64,000 nt of DNA from Oribacterium sp. oral taxon 078 str. F0262 (GCF_000160135.1 NZ_GG729934.1:66499-130498), one strand, 5' to 3'; positions 43,583 through 52,343 are shown, counted from the first letter of the stretch. The notes: generated by a model not told the origin, from the sequence alone. Numbers and translations are program-made.

Positions 43583-45049
43583 ATGACGGGGAAGAGGAGT
43601 ATTATAGCGCTTGTTTTGCTCTCTGTACTGGCGGGAATGCTGACACCGGGTTCATCTTCTGCGCTCAGCGATTCCGATGAACTCATGGAGTGGGATAAGG
43701 ACTACAGGAAGGAAGAGGAGACGGAAGAAACAGAATCCCCTATTCATGTTGTTGTTTCGGAGGAAGCCGCTGCCTCAGAGCGAAAGGACGGGGAAGATGC
43801 GGATAAAGTCGAGCTGGAAACCCGTTACTCCTGGGAAAAACCGCTGAAGAACGAGAACGTGGAGAAGCTGTTTTTGAAAAACAGCAGGAAGATCGGAGAT
43901 GAACTGAATGACTCGAGCGAGCGGACCGTGACGATCCCGGAGGGGGAAAATCAGCTGATCGATCAGTTCACAAGGACGTACTTGGACAGTTATCTGAGCA
44001 GAGAAATGCCGGATCTGGGAGTATACTACGACCTCTCCAATGAAGTCCGGAAAGAGAATCGACTTTTGATCGAAGCCTATATTTATGAACATGCGGTCTC
44101 GGGAGCTCATACGGTGGATAGCTACGATCGAGAATTTTTTATTACAAAAGTCACGCCGCTTTCCAGAGGGGTTGACGAAGTTATTTTTTATCTGGTGGAT
44201 GTTCTTCACACAGATAACGGAGACGAGGACAGCGGAACATGGTTTGTGGCGGATATAGGGCTGACAGAGGAGGGCTATAAATTCCTGAATCTGTGGATTG
44301 AATCACCGGAATTTGAAATAACACAAAACCGATGGAAGGACGACTATCTAAAGAATGGAATCTCTCCGGAAAAGGAGCAAGTCCAGAGGGATATTTGGAA
44401 TCGAGCGGAAGAGGTTCGAAATTCCGGATATGAAATTCCGCTTATGAATGATCCATACGAGTCTCCGGATAAGGCGGCCAATGATGTTTCTCTTATGAGG
44501 AGGAGAACCACAATAGCTTATGACAGGGAAACTGTAGCGAAAAAGGCAAAAAAGTACGCATATAAATACAACGATTTATTCGTCCCCCAAAATGGTTCCG
44601 GAGGAGACTGCACAAATTATGTATCCCAGTGTATGTGGCAGAGCCCCGGCTGGCCGTTCGACAGACAGGGGAAAGATAACAGCGTCAAATGGTCCTGCAA
44701 AAGGAATCATGAAGGAAAATATACTTATGAAACGGTCTCCTGGGTGGGAGTCAATGAGCTCTGGACGTATTTCCAGAAAAATGATAATCCGAAGCAGGCG
44801 GGAGATGTCTATGGAATCAGCGCTACGACGACGGGATATGATAAGTCAAATGCTCAGGTCGGGGATGTCATTCAGTTCTATAACGGGAGCTTCTGGAGGC
44901 ACTCTGTAATTATTTCTGAAATCCGAAATGGGGAGATATACTGTGCAGCGCATACTGATAATCATGCAGCATATCCCTTATCCAAGTATATGGAATATTA
45001 TCATTCCTATAGAGTCGCACATATCAATAATTATATCACATCGTACTGA
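43583..45049 (+). CDS. Secreted protein with C-terminal putative amidase domain (Amidase_6)
   Basis: A signal peptide (MTGKRSIIALVLLSVLAGML, cleavage near SSALS) leads to a 300-residue region I do not recognise. The C-terminal 170 residues match Amidase_6: TIAYDRETVAKKAKKYAYKY, the catalytic-type GSGGDCTNYVSQCMW, and a later His in SFWRHSVIISEI, giving a Cys-His pair as in NlpC/CHAP-like folds. Peptidoglycan or peptide amide hydrolysis outside the cell is the likely role. AAAGGAGG precedes the ATG. The gene is poorer in GC than the flanking backbone. Its first two thirds recur at 47525-48441. Confidence 0.8.
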   Translation: MTGKRSIIALVLLSVLAGMLTPGSSSALSDSDELMEWDKDYRKEEETEETESPIHVVVSEEAAASERKDGEDADKVELETRYSWEKPLKNENVEKLFLKNSRKIGDELNDSSERTVTIPEGENQLIDQFTRTYLDSYLSREMPDLGVYYDLSNEVRKENRLLIEAYIYEHAVSGAHTVDSYDREFFITKVTPLSRGVDEVIFYLVDVLHTDNGDEDSGTWFVADIGLTEEGYKFLNLWIESPEFEITQNRWKDDYLKNGISPEKEQVQRDIWNRAEEVRNSGYEIPLMNDPYESPDKAANDVSLMRRRTTIAYDRETVAKKAKKYAYKYNDLFVPQNGSGGDCTNYVSQCMWQSPGWPFDRQGKDNSVKWSCKRNHEGKYTYETVSWVGVNELWTYFQKNDNPKQAGDVYGISATTTGYDKSNAQVGDVIQFYNGSFWRHSVIISEIRNGEIYCAAHTDNHAAYPLSKYMEYYHSYRVAHINNYITSY

Positions 45050-45085
45050 TTGATTTCGGAGAGGGATCTCCGGGGAATTTTTTCG

Positions 45086-45136
45086 AAATCAAAGTCCGGC
45101 CCTTTTTATGAGAAAAGTGCCGGACTTTGATTTTTT
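45086..45136 (+). terminator. Intrinsic terminator after the amidase gene
   Basis: AAATCAAAGTCCGGC (45086-45100) pairs perfectly with GCCGGACTTTGATTT (45119-45133), followed by a run of six T. The stem includes AAAGTCC/GGACTTT, shared with the dispersed hairpins. The 265 bp from here to the MATE fragment are AT-rich and contain no gene I can support. Confidence 0.9.
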
Positions 45137-45401
45137 CAAAAATCCGCTTTGCCTTTTAAGCGTTTAAGCAATAAAGCCATTGTGTCTATTTTTATCTTAA
45201 TCCTGCTCATTTTCATATATTATTAAGGAGGTACAGGGACAAAGTGTCCCAAAACAAAAACACTGCTTGTCGGAAGGAGGGACTTCTACGGCGGCCACCT
45301 ATATTCGCCTTTATAAAACAGCGACGGAAAAAAGTTCTTTACTCTATATCTGTTGTAGACTTTATGATAGAGGCAGTTCAGCAAAGAAAGGCCAAAGACA
45401 C

Positions 45402-45832
45402 ATGGAAAAAAATCTCACAAGCGGCAGTGTGTTTAAGAATGTCATTCTGTTCTCGCTGCCGTACTTACTATCGTATTTCTTGCAGACGCTCTACGGGATG
45501 GCTGACCTCTATATTATCGGCCGGTTTGAGGGCGTTGCCAGCACGACTGCCGTTTCCATCGGTTCACAGGTCATGCACATGCTCACGGTTATGATTGTCG
45601 GGCTTGCGATGGGAACAACTGTCAGCATTGGACAAGCCATCGGTGCGGGTGATCGCAGACAGGCGGCAAAGGATGTCGGCAATACCGCGACATTGTTTAT
45701 GGCGGTGTCTGTCACTCTGATGGCGGTTTTTCTTGTGCTGGTGAATCCAATCGTTTCGGCAATGTCCACTCCGGCGGAGGCGGCAGACGGCACGACGGCA
45801 TACCTGACCATCTGCTTTATCGGCATCCCCTT
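45402..45832 (+). pseudogene. MATE-family efflux transporter, N-terminal fragment
   Basis: MEKNLTSGSVFKNVILFSLP, then YLLSYFLQTLYGMADLYIIG and AVSIGSQVMHMLTVMIVGLA, match the first helices of MATE multidrug/sodium antiporters. After about 144 residues (CFIGIPL) the sequence switches abruptly to lacZ-derived DNA in another frame and stops at 45872. Roughly 300 residues of a normal MATE protein are missing, and no 3' remainder occurs in the window. Codon use differs from the backbone, so the gene was probably acquired before truncation. A drug export function is lost. Confidence 0.85.
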
Positions 45833-46881
45833 GACGGAAACCGAAGGCCCTACGAAAAGATGCAGGAGGTGAAATTCTGCTATCAGGGCCTCTCGATCCG
45901 GATATGCCAAAGGGAGCGGAGCGTTTGGATCAAAAACCGCTTCCTCTTTACGGATGCCTCGGAATTTGACGGCGTTCTTATTCTGGAGCGGGAGGGGAGG
46001 AGAATCCGGGAGGAGAGTCTTTCTCTTTCTCTCCCCCCGCTCTCTGAGCGGAAGTATGCGATCCCGGATCTCCCCGAGCTTCCGGCGGGAGAATATGCGC
46101 TCACACTCTCCTTTCGCCTCTGGGAGGACAGGCCCTATGCGAAAAGAGGATATGAAATTGCCTTCGGACAGACGGTCTTCCGGATAGAAGAAGCTGATGC
46201 TTTTTCCCCGGCGGGAGGAGCGGGAGGGAGAGAAAAAAGCGGCGGGGAGGCCTTCGATGCGGCAGCTGATTCTGCCTCCGGCCTAGGCCTTCGGTCCCGG
46301 CGGCTTTTTACGGGGGACGGGGAGGAAAGCCCGGGAGAAGCGGGCTTTTGCGGGAGCTTTTCCTTTCCGGATAACTACAGCGCGGCAAAGAGCGGAGGAC
46401 TTCCTCCGCTACCCGATCCTCTCAGAGACCGAGGATTTTATCGAGCTGAAATGGAAGCATTTCCTGCCCGGGACGCTGGGGACGCCGCTCTATCTTTCCT
46501 ACCGGATCTTTCCGGACGGGAGGGTCCGCGTCATCCTGGACTATCCGGGAAACGCGCTGCTCCCGCCCATGCCGGAGTTCGGTTATCTCCTTATCCTGGA
46601 TGCGGACTTTAAGCGGCTCCTCTATTATGGGCTGGGCCCCGGAGAAAACTACTGCGACAGGAGGAGCGGAGCGCGGCTTGGCATCTACGAGAGAGAAATC
46701 GCGCACCTCAGGGAGCCCTACCTTGTTCCGCAGGAGAGCGGGAACCGATGCGCGGTCCGCTGGGCGGAGATCACGGATGAGAGAGGGAGGGGATGACAGC
46801 TGGGGAGCCCGTACCCACGAGGAATATCTTCTCCCAAACGACCGGGCACTCCAGTTTGCCTTTGTCTTTAAGGGGATTTAA
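45833..46881 (+). pseudogene. Duplicated lacZ 3' remnant with two internal deletions
   Basis: 45833-46402 matches lacZ 41577-42146 at constant offset 4256. The match then jumps to lacZ from about 42428, and again near 46790 to lacZ from about 43009, ending at the same stop codon. Junctions carry short shared words (GAGGACT; GGGAGG/GAGG), typical of deletion between microhomologies. Deletion sizes (about 280 and 190 bp) and many substitutions show it is a decaying copy. It contains no start, no catalytic barrel and no signal, and must be non-functional. Confidence 0.9.
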
Positions 46882-47228
46882 GCTTTCTTCCTCTTGGGGA
46901 AAGACGGATGGATTCATGACGCCTGTGCCATAGGCGTGTGCCTTAAAAGACACTCTCGTTCGGGGCTCCACGCAGCGGTACTAAATTCACACTTCGTTAC
47001 ACTCGTGTTCATTAAGTACCGGCGTTCCGCACGCTTTTTCGGCATCACGCCCGTTGGCACGGAATTGTCTCGATGGAATCCGTGTTTCCTTAGTTCACAG
47101 CATGCTGCTCCCTGCTGCCCTATATTCGCATTCACACAGGACAGAGTCCCGTTATACGCTTATAAAGGGGCGTGCCATAAAGTCCTGTCTCCACTCTTGT
47201 GCAAGCATGTCGTGGAGACAGGACTTTT
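46882..47228 (+). repeat. Structured intergenic repeat R1, copy 2
   Basis: The second copy follows the lacZ remnant exactly as copy 1 follows lacZ (offset 3778). Differences are few: one G to T, C to T changes, and TGTCGCC versus TGCTGCC. The terminator stem (from 47179) and its TGCAAGCA loop are identical; only the T run is shorter. Low divergence shows recent duplication. Confidence 0.75.
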
Positions 47229-47524
47229 GGCACTGAAATCATAAAATATAAAAAAGTTAGGGTCAAAATGCTTGTATAAGAAGCTATTCCAAGACAATAT
47301 TAAAGTCATCTCCTGTATATTAAGGGGACGACACACGGGAGCCCCTGCTTCTGCCGACGGAAGCTGTAATCAAATAAAATTACTTGATCCGGGGGCGGGA
47401 AAAGGATAAAGTGACAGTAGATTTCATCGGGGCTGTAAATGAAAGAGCAGAGCAGTCGAAAATTGTCTGCTGTAAGACGGATTTAGACAGGAATACAGCA
47501 GACCTTCCGGAAGGAGAAAAGCAA

Positions 47525-48478
47525 ATGAGGGGGAGAAAAAGTATCCTGTCCGTTGTCTTGCTCTCTGCACTGGCGGCACTTTTACTTCCGATTTTTTCCA
47601 TTTCGATTAACGACGCGGATGAACTCGACTTTTTATTATCGGAATGGGATAAGGCCTGTATGGGAGAGGAAGATGCTGAGGATTGGAATTCCCATATCCA
47701 TGTTGTTGTTTCGGAGGAAGCCGCTGCCTCAGAGCGAAAGGACGGGGAAGATGCGGATAAAGTCGAGCTGGAAACCCGTTACTCTTGGGAAAAACCGCTG
47801 AAGAACGAGAACGTGGAGAAGCTGTTTTTGAAAAACAGCAGGAAGATCGGAGATGAACTGAATGACTCGAGCGAGCGGACCGTGACGATCCCGGAGGGGG
47901 AAAATCAGCTGATCGATCAGTTCACAAGGACGTACTTGGACAGTTATCTGAGCAGAGAAATGCCGGATCTGGGAGTATACTACGACCTCTCCAATGAAGT
48001 CCGGAAAGAGAATCGACTTTTGATCGAAGCATTTGTCTATGATTATGCTCTGACCAGATCACATGCTGTAAGCTCATATGATCGAGAGATTTTTATTACA
48101 AAGGTTACGCCGCTTTCCAGAGGAGTCAATGAAATTATCTTCTACCTGGAAAATGTTCTTCATACAGATAACGGAGATGAGGGAAGTGGGATATGGTTTG
48201 TGGCAGATATAGGGCTGACAGAGGAGGGCTATAAATTCCTGAATCTGTGGATTGAATCTCCGGAATTTGAGATGATGCAAAACCGATGGAAGGAAGACTA
48301 TCTAAAGAACGGAATCTCTCCGGAAAGAGAGCAGGTACAGAGAGACATTTATGACTGGGCAGCCGAGCGTATGGATTCCGGATATGAAATTCCGCTTATG
48401 AATGATCCATATGGGTCTCCGGATAAGGCGGCCAATGATGTTTCTTCTGGGAGGAGAGAGGAAGCAGAAGTATTGTGA
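47525..48478 (+). CDS. Truncated paralogue of the secreted amidase protein, catalytic domain absent
   Basis: MRGRKSILSVVLLSALAALL is a signal peptide, preceded by AAGGAG. The next 280 residues parallel the N-terminal region of the amidase protein at 43583, but the chain ends NDVSSGRREEAEVL just where the amidase domain should begin. Residues encoded by 47699-48030 are identical in DNA to 43745-44076 except for one base, while both flanks have diverged, so the copy was patched by gene conversion. It may be secreted as a non-catalytic protein, a decoy or inhibitor, or be a dying gene. Confidence 0.65.
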   Translation: MRGRKSILSVVLLSALAALLLPIFSISINDADELDFLLSEWDKACMGEEDAEDWNSHIHVVVSEEAAASERKDGEDADKVELETRYSWEKPLKNENVEKLFLKNSRKIGDELNDSSERTVTIPEGENQLIDQFTRTYLDSYLSREMPDLGVYYDLSNEVRKENRLLIEAFVYDYALTRSHAVSSYDREIFITKVTPLSRGVNEIIFYLENVLHTDNGDEGSGIWFVADIGLTEEGYKFLNLWIESPEFEMMQNRWKEDYLKNGISPEREQVQRDIYDWAAERMDSGYEIPLMNDPYGSPDKAANDVSSGRREEAEVL

Positions 48479-48547
48479 GGCGGAAGAAGCCAAAAAGGAG
48501 GTTCTTCCCCAAAAAACGGTATTCTTGGCGTAATGGAGGGGTTGTCG

Positions 48548-49552
48548 ATGAATGAAATATATCAGCCGCCATTTCATATGACGGAGGAGATCACGAATCT
48601 GATTGTTGAAATCGGGCAGTATGTTGGTTCCATCGTGACATATGAGGCTCTTCATCAGAATCCTGTATTGCGCAGAGAAAACAGGATTAAATCTATTTAT
48701 TCTTCTTTGGCAATTGAACAGAATGCGCTGTCTTTGAATCAAGTCAGTGATGTGATTGATGGGAAACGCGTACTTGGACCACCGCAGGATATTCAGGAAG
48801 TGAAGAATGCTTATGCGGCTTACGAGCGAGTTTCTGAGCTTGATCCGTACAGCGTAAAAAACCTGCTTTATGCACACAAGCTGATGATGACGGGGCTTGT
48901 AAAGGAGGCCGGAAGATTCCGCAGCGGCAATGTGGGTGTTTATGCCGGGGATCAGCTGATCCATACCGGGACGCCGGCGCGATATGTTCCCGATTTGATA
49001 TCGCAGTTGATGACCTGGCTGAAAGAATCCAAATATCATCCGCTGGTAAAAAGCTGTATCTTTCATTATGAGTTTGAGTTTATCCACCCTTTTGCGGATG
49101 GGAACGGACGCACTGGAAGACTCTGGCAGTCCTTGATCCTTCTGAAGTGGAATGAGCTATTCGCATGGCTCCCGGTAGAGACATTGGTGCATGAAAATCA
49201 GGAAGAATACTACCGTGTGCTGCAAAAAGCAAACAATGCCGGAGATTCCACGGAATTTGTGGCATTTATGCTTGGTATGATCCGCGACGCCTTGAAGGAG
49301 TTGCATGAAAACCAGAATAAGACTGACGGCTTAAATGTCGCATTAAATGTCGCAACAAATGTCGTAACAAATGAGGATAAACTGCTGTCCATGCTCCGCC
49401 AGGATGGAAGACTTACATCCAGGGTGTTGGCATCTTCACTTGGGCTGACACAGCGGCAGGTACAGCGGATACTGGCGAATCTGAAAGAAGAAAAGAGGAT
49501 CATTCGTCACGGAGCCAACAAAAACGGATACTGGGAAGTGACGGACTGTTAA
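48548..49552 (+). CDS. Fic-domain protein with C-terminal winged helix
   Basis: The Fic signature HPFADGNGRTGR lies at residues 180-191, with the catalytic His. Fic enzymes transfer AMP or other nucleotide parts to hydroxyl groups of proteins. A likely inhibitory helix occurs upstream (YSSLAIEQNALS), so this is a class II-type self-inhibited Fic. Residues 262-275 form a short repeat (LNVALNVATNVVTNED), and a winged helix-turn-helix ends the protein (RVLASSLGLTQRQVQRILAN). GGAGGGG favours ATG 48548; 48533 is in frame. Its base composition is more AT-rich than the backbone, which suggests transfer. No antitoxin gene lies next to it. Confidence 0.88.
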   Translation: MNEIYQPPFHMTEEITNLIVEIGQYVGSIVTYEALHQNPVLRRENRIKSIYSSLAIEQNALSLNQVSDVIDGKRVLGPPQDIQEVKNAYAAYERVSELDPYSVKNLLYAHKLMMTGLVKEAGRFRSGNVGVYAGDQLIHTGTPARYVPDLISQLMTWLKESKYHPLVKSCIFHYEFEFIHPFADGNGRTGRLWQSLILLKWNELFAWLPVETLVHENQEEYYRVLQKANNAGDSTEFVAFMLGMIRDALKELHENQNKTDGLNVALNVATNVVTNEDKLLSMLRQDGRLTSRVLASSLGLTQRQVQRILANLKEEKRIIRHGANKNGYWEVTDC

Positions 49553-49663
49553 AAGCTGCAGCTAGGAACGGAGTATACGATCAATTCCTGTACAAGCATC
49601 AGGGCATAGTTCCAAATAATTTCTCCATGCCCCTGTCGGACGATAGGCAGTACGCAAAAGATA

Positions 49664-49696
49664 AAAAAGTCCCTGCCGGGCCGCAGCTGGCGCAGG
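49664..49696 (-). terminator. Terminator of the small minus-strand gene
   Basis: On the minus strand CCTGC (49696-49692) pairs with GCAGG (49676-49672), followed by GAC and TTTTTT. It lies 19 bp after the small membrane-protein stop codon, which supports that gene. The rest of the gap after fic shows nothing I recognise. Confidence 0.6.
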
Positions 49697-49714
49697 ATAA
49701 AAATCAGAAAAAGC

Positions 49715-49900
49715 TCAGTCCTCGCGGGAGGAGGCGTTTCTTCTCTGCCGCTCTCTTCGATAGCCCTGGACCGCTCTTGGCATGGTGTCCATCAGTGTCA
49801 GGGCGGTGGCGTAGAGCATGATCAATGTGGCCAGAAGGCCCTTCTTCGAAAAAAGATAACAAAATAAAATCACAAAGAAAAAACTGTCGTCGTCTCTCAC
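49715..49900 (-). CDS. Small membrane protein
   Basis: A 61-codon gene starting with GTG 49900, nine bases after GGAGG. It encodes MRDDDSFFFVILFCYLFSKK followed by a second hydrophobic stretch (GLLATLIMLYATALTLM) and a basic tail (YRRERQRRNASSRED). Two short membrane helices with a cytoplasmic positive tail are likely. An intrinsic terminator follows, so both ends are marked by signals. It is divergent from the SOS polymerase gene. I do not recognise a family. The alternative frame from ATG 49916 gives a less plausible protein. Confidence 0.5.
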   Translation of the reverse strand: MRDDDSFFFVILFCYLFSKKGLLATLIMLYATALTLMDTMPRAVQGYRRERQRRNASSRED

Positions 49901-50034
49901 TTGAGCTGTCCTCCATTCTAATCTGAGCCGGAGCTTGTCATCGCTTTCTCAGGCGTTTCTCCATGGGCTTTAATGTCGTAATCATAGCATTATTCCTTTT
50001 TTCTGTCAAAAATCAAGAAATAACAGAAAATATG

Positions 50035-50063
50035 TTTACAGAATACATGTTCTGTGATACAGT
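50035..50063 (+). promoter_or_regulatory. LexA-controlled promoter of the polymerase gene
   Basis: TTTACA (50035-50040), 17 bp, TACAGT (50058-50063). The spacer contains GAATACATGTTC (50041-50052), one mismatch from the Gram-positive SOS box GAAC-N4-GTTC. LexA bound here would block RNA polymerase. A damage-inducible polymerase directly downstream makes this the expected arrangement. Confidence 0.7.
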
Positions 50064-50120
50064 GATTTCAGGAAGGAAAGGCGGAAAACATCCGGCGGTG
50101 GAGCCTGGGAGGTCAGGAGT

Positions 50121-52343
50121 ATGGGGGAATCCTTTTGCCCGTGGGAGCGCTGCTATCTCGCGATCGATCTGAAATCTTTTTTTGCGTCGGTGGAGTGCGT
50201 GAGCCGGGGACTGGACCCGCTCAGGACCAATCTCGTCGTCGCGGATCGTTCCCGGACGGAGAAGACGATCTGCCTTGCGGTGACACCGGCCCTTAAACGG
50301 CTGGGAATCCCAGGAAGGCCCCGTCTTTTCGAGGTGGCCGCCCGCGTGAAGGAGAAGAATTATGAGAGAAGGCGGAGGGCGCCGGGGGCAAAGCTTTGCG
50401 GCTCCTCCTGCTTTTTGGAGGAGCTTTCCGCGGACCCCGCGCTCTCTATCGATTACATCGTCGCAAGGCCCCGGATGTCTCTCTACATGAAGTACAGCAC
50501 GGAGATCTACAAAATTTATCTTCGCTTTGTCTCGGAAAAGGATATCCATGTCTACTCGATCGATGAGGTTTTCATTGATATCACGGATTATCTTCCGACC
50601 TATCGGGTCGGAGCGCATGCGCTTGCGATCCGGATGATCCGGGAGGTGCTCAGAGAGAGCGGAATCACGGCGACCTGCGGCATCGGGCCGAATCTGTATC
50701 TTGCGAAGATTGCGATGGATATCGTCGCAAAGCATGCGGCAGCGGATCAGGACGGTGTGCGGATCGCGGAGCTGGACCTTCGCTCCTATCGGGAAAAGCT
50801 CTGGAATCACCGCCCGCTCACGGATTTTTGGAGGCTTGGGAGGGGGATGCAGAGGCAGCTGGAAAAGCAGAACCTCCTCACGATGGGGGACATCGCCCGC
50901 TGCGCTCTCAGAGAGAGGGGCTGCCAGAGCGCGGAGCTTCTCTACCGCCTTTTCGGGGTCAATGCGGAGCTTCTCATCGATCATGCCTTCGGGGAGGAGA
51001 GCTGTACGATTTCAGAGATTCAGTCCTATCGTCCGGAAAAAAACAGTCTCGGAAACGGCCAGGTGCTGCATACACCCTATCCCTTTGGGAAGGCGAGGCT
51101 TATCGTGCGGGAGATGACGGACCTTCTGGCTCTGGAGCTCCTGGAAAAGAGGCTGGTCACGGACCTGATCTCTCTGAATATCGGCTTTGACATCGAAAAC
51201 CTCCCAAGGGGGGTATCCGGAGGGAGCTACTGCGGGAGCGTCGAGCGGGATCACTATGGGAGAGCGGTCCCGAAGCCTGTGCACGGGAGCAGAAGGCTCC
51301 CCTTCCGGACCTCCTCGGCACGGCTGATCACGGAGGCCATGATGGAGCTCTACGACAGCATCGCGGATCCCCGTCTTCTTGTGCGGAGGATCTATCTCTG
51401 CGCTGAAGAGGCGGTGCCGGAGCAGGAGGCGGGAGGAGAGTGTGAGAGCTACGGGCAGCTCGACCTTTTCACGGACTATGAAAAGCTGGAGAAGGAGAAA
51501 AGAGAGCGGGAGGAAAGGCTCGGGAAGGAGAGAAAAGCGCAGGAGGCCATCCTTTCTCTGAAAAGGCGCTTTGGGAAGAACGCGGTTCTCCGCGGTATGA
51601 ATCTCGAGGAGGGCGGAACCGCCATAGAGAGAAATGCTGAAATCGGCGGACACAGGAGCGGAGAGGAGGAGATGAAGCAGTGCCCGGAGCTCGGCACTCT
51701 CGTGGGGAAAGACAGCATGCAAAGTGCGGCAGAGGGGAGGAGCATTTCTTCTCTCCGAAGAGGAGGGAAGGGGATTTTTCCGGACTTTCCTTTAGACAGG
51801 GGGGAAGAGAGAGAGGAGGATAAAGAGAATAGAAGGAATAGGGGAAATTCGGGGAATGCAGAGAATACAGAAGGAGCAGAGAATACAGAAGGAAAAGAGA
51901 GAAAAGCGGAAGGAGAGAGAAGAGAATGTATCGAAAAATACGGAGAAATCCTGGATGCAGATCGTCCTCTTCTTCCGGCTTATCCCAGGATGAGCCTCCA
52001 TAAGCGCGCCTCTCAGTTCTCTCCCTTCGCTGCCCTCACGGGCTATGCCGCCGCGGTCTCGGAGAGCGCGAGGCGGACCGAGCAAAGGCCGGAGCTCTCC
52101 GAGGATCAGAAGGAGGAGCTCGATCGGGAATTTAGAAAGCTTTCGGCGGAGCTGGACAGGGGAGAAAGTCCCCGGATCGCGCTCCGCTTCTTCCTGCCGG
52201 ATGAGCGGAAGGACGGGGGCAGCACGCAGTTTTACCGGGGGAGCCTTTCTAAGATCGACCGGCAGAAGCGGCTTCTCCGCTTTTCGGACGGAACGGAGAT
52301 TTCGATCCCGGAGATCACGGCACTCGGACTGGAGCAAGCTTGA
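50121..52343 (+). CDS. Y-family DNA polymerase (UmuC-like) fused to a YolD-like domain
   Basis: Residues 1 to about 440 are a translesion polymerase: YLAIDLKSFFASVECV with metal ligand Asp16, the SIDEVFID motif (146-153) with Asp148 and Glu149, TCGIGPNLYLAKIAMDIVAK, and helix-hairpin-helix and little-finger regions. A beta-clamp motif, QLDLF, follows at 446-450. After a charged, Asn/Glu-rich linker of about 160 residues, the last 125 residues match clostridial YolD-like proteins (YPRMSLHKRASQFSPFAALTG). The two are normally separate adjacent genes. A LexA-type promoter precedes it. It probably copies past damaged bases during SOS. Confidence 0.9.
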   Translation: MGESFCPWERCYLAIDLKSFFASVECVSRGLDPLRTNLVVADRSRTEKTICLAVTPALKRLGIPGRPRLFEVAARVKEKNYERRRRAPGAKLCGSSCFLEELSADPALSIDYIVARPRMSLYMKYSTEIYKIYLRFVSEKDIHVYSIDEVFIDITDYLPTYRVGAHALAIRMIREVLRESGITATCGIGPNLYLAKIAMDIVAKHAAADQDGVRIAELDLRSYREKLWNHRPLTDFWRLGRGMQRQLEKQNLLTMGDIARCALRERGCQSAELLYRLFGVNAELLIDHAFGEESCTISEIQSYRPEKNSLGNGQVLHTPYPFGKARLIVREMTDLLALELLEKRLVTDLISLNIGFDIENLPRGVSGGSYCGSVERDHYGRAVPKPVHGSRRLPFRTSSARLITEAMMELYDSIADPRLLVRRIYLCAEEAVPEQEAGGECESYGQLDLFTDYEKLEKEKREREERLGKERKAQEAILSLKRRFGKNAVLRGMNLEEGGTAIERNAEIGGHRSGEEEMKQCPELGTLVGKDSMQSAAEGRSISSLRRGGKGIFPDFPLDRGEEREEDKENRRNRGNSGNAENTEGAENTEGKERKAEGERRECIEKYGEILDADRPLLPAYPRMSLHKRASQFSPFAALTGYAAAVSESARRTEQRPELSEDQKEELDREFRKLSAELDRGESPRIALRFFLPDERKDGGSTQFYRGSLSKIDRQKRLLRFSDGTEISIPEITALGLEQA

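Noticed and set aside
43583-49552. Complete mobile element around the accessory island
   Set aside because: Composition and duplications suggest transfer and rearrangement, but no transposase, integrase, terminal inverted repeats or target duplications are visible.
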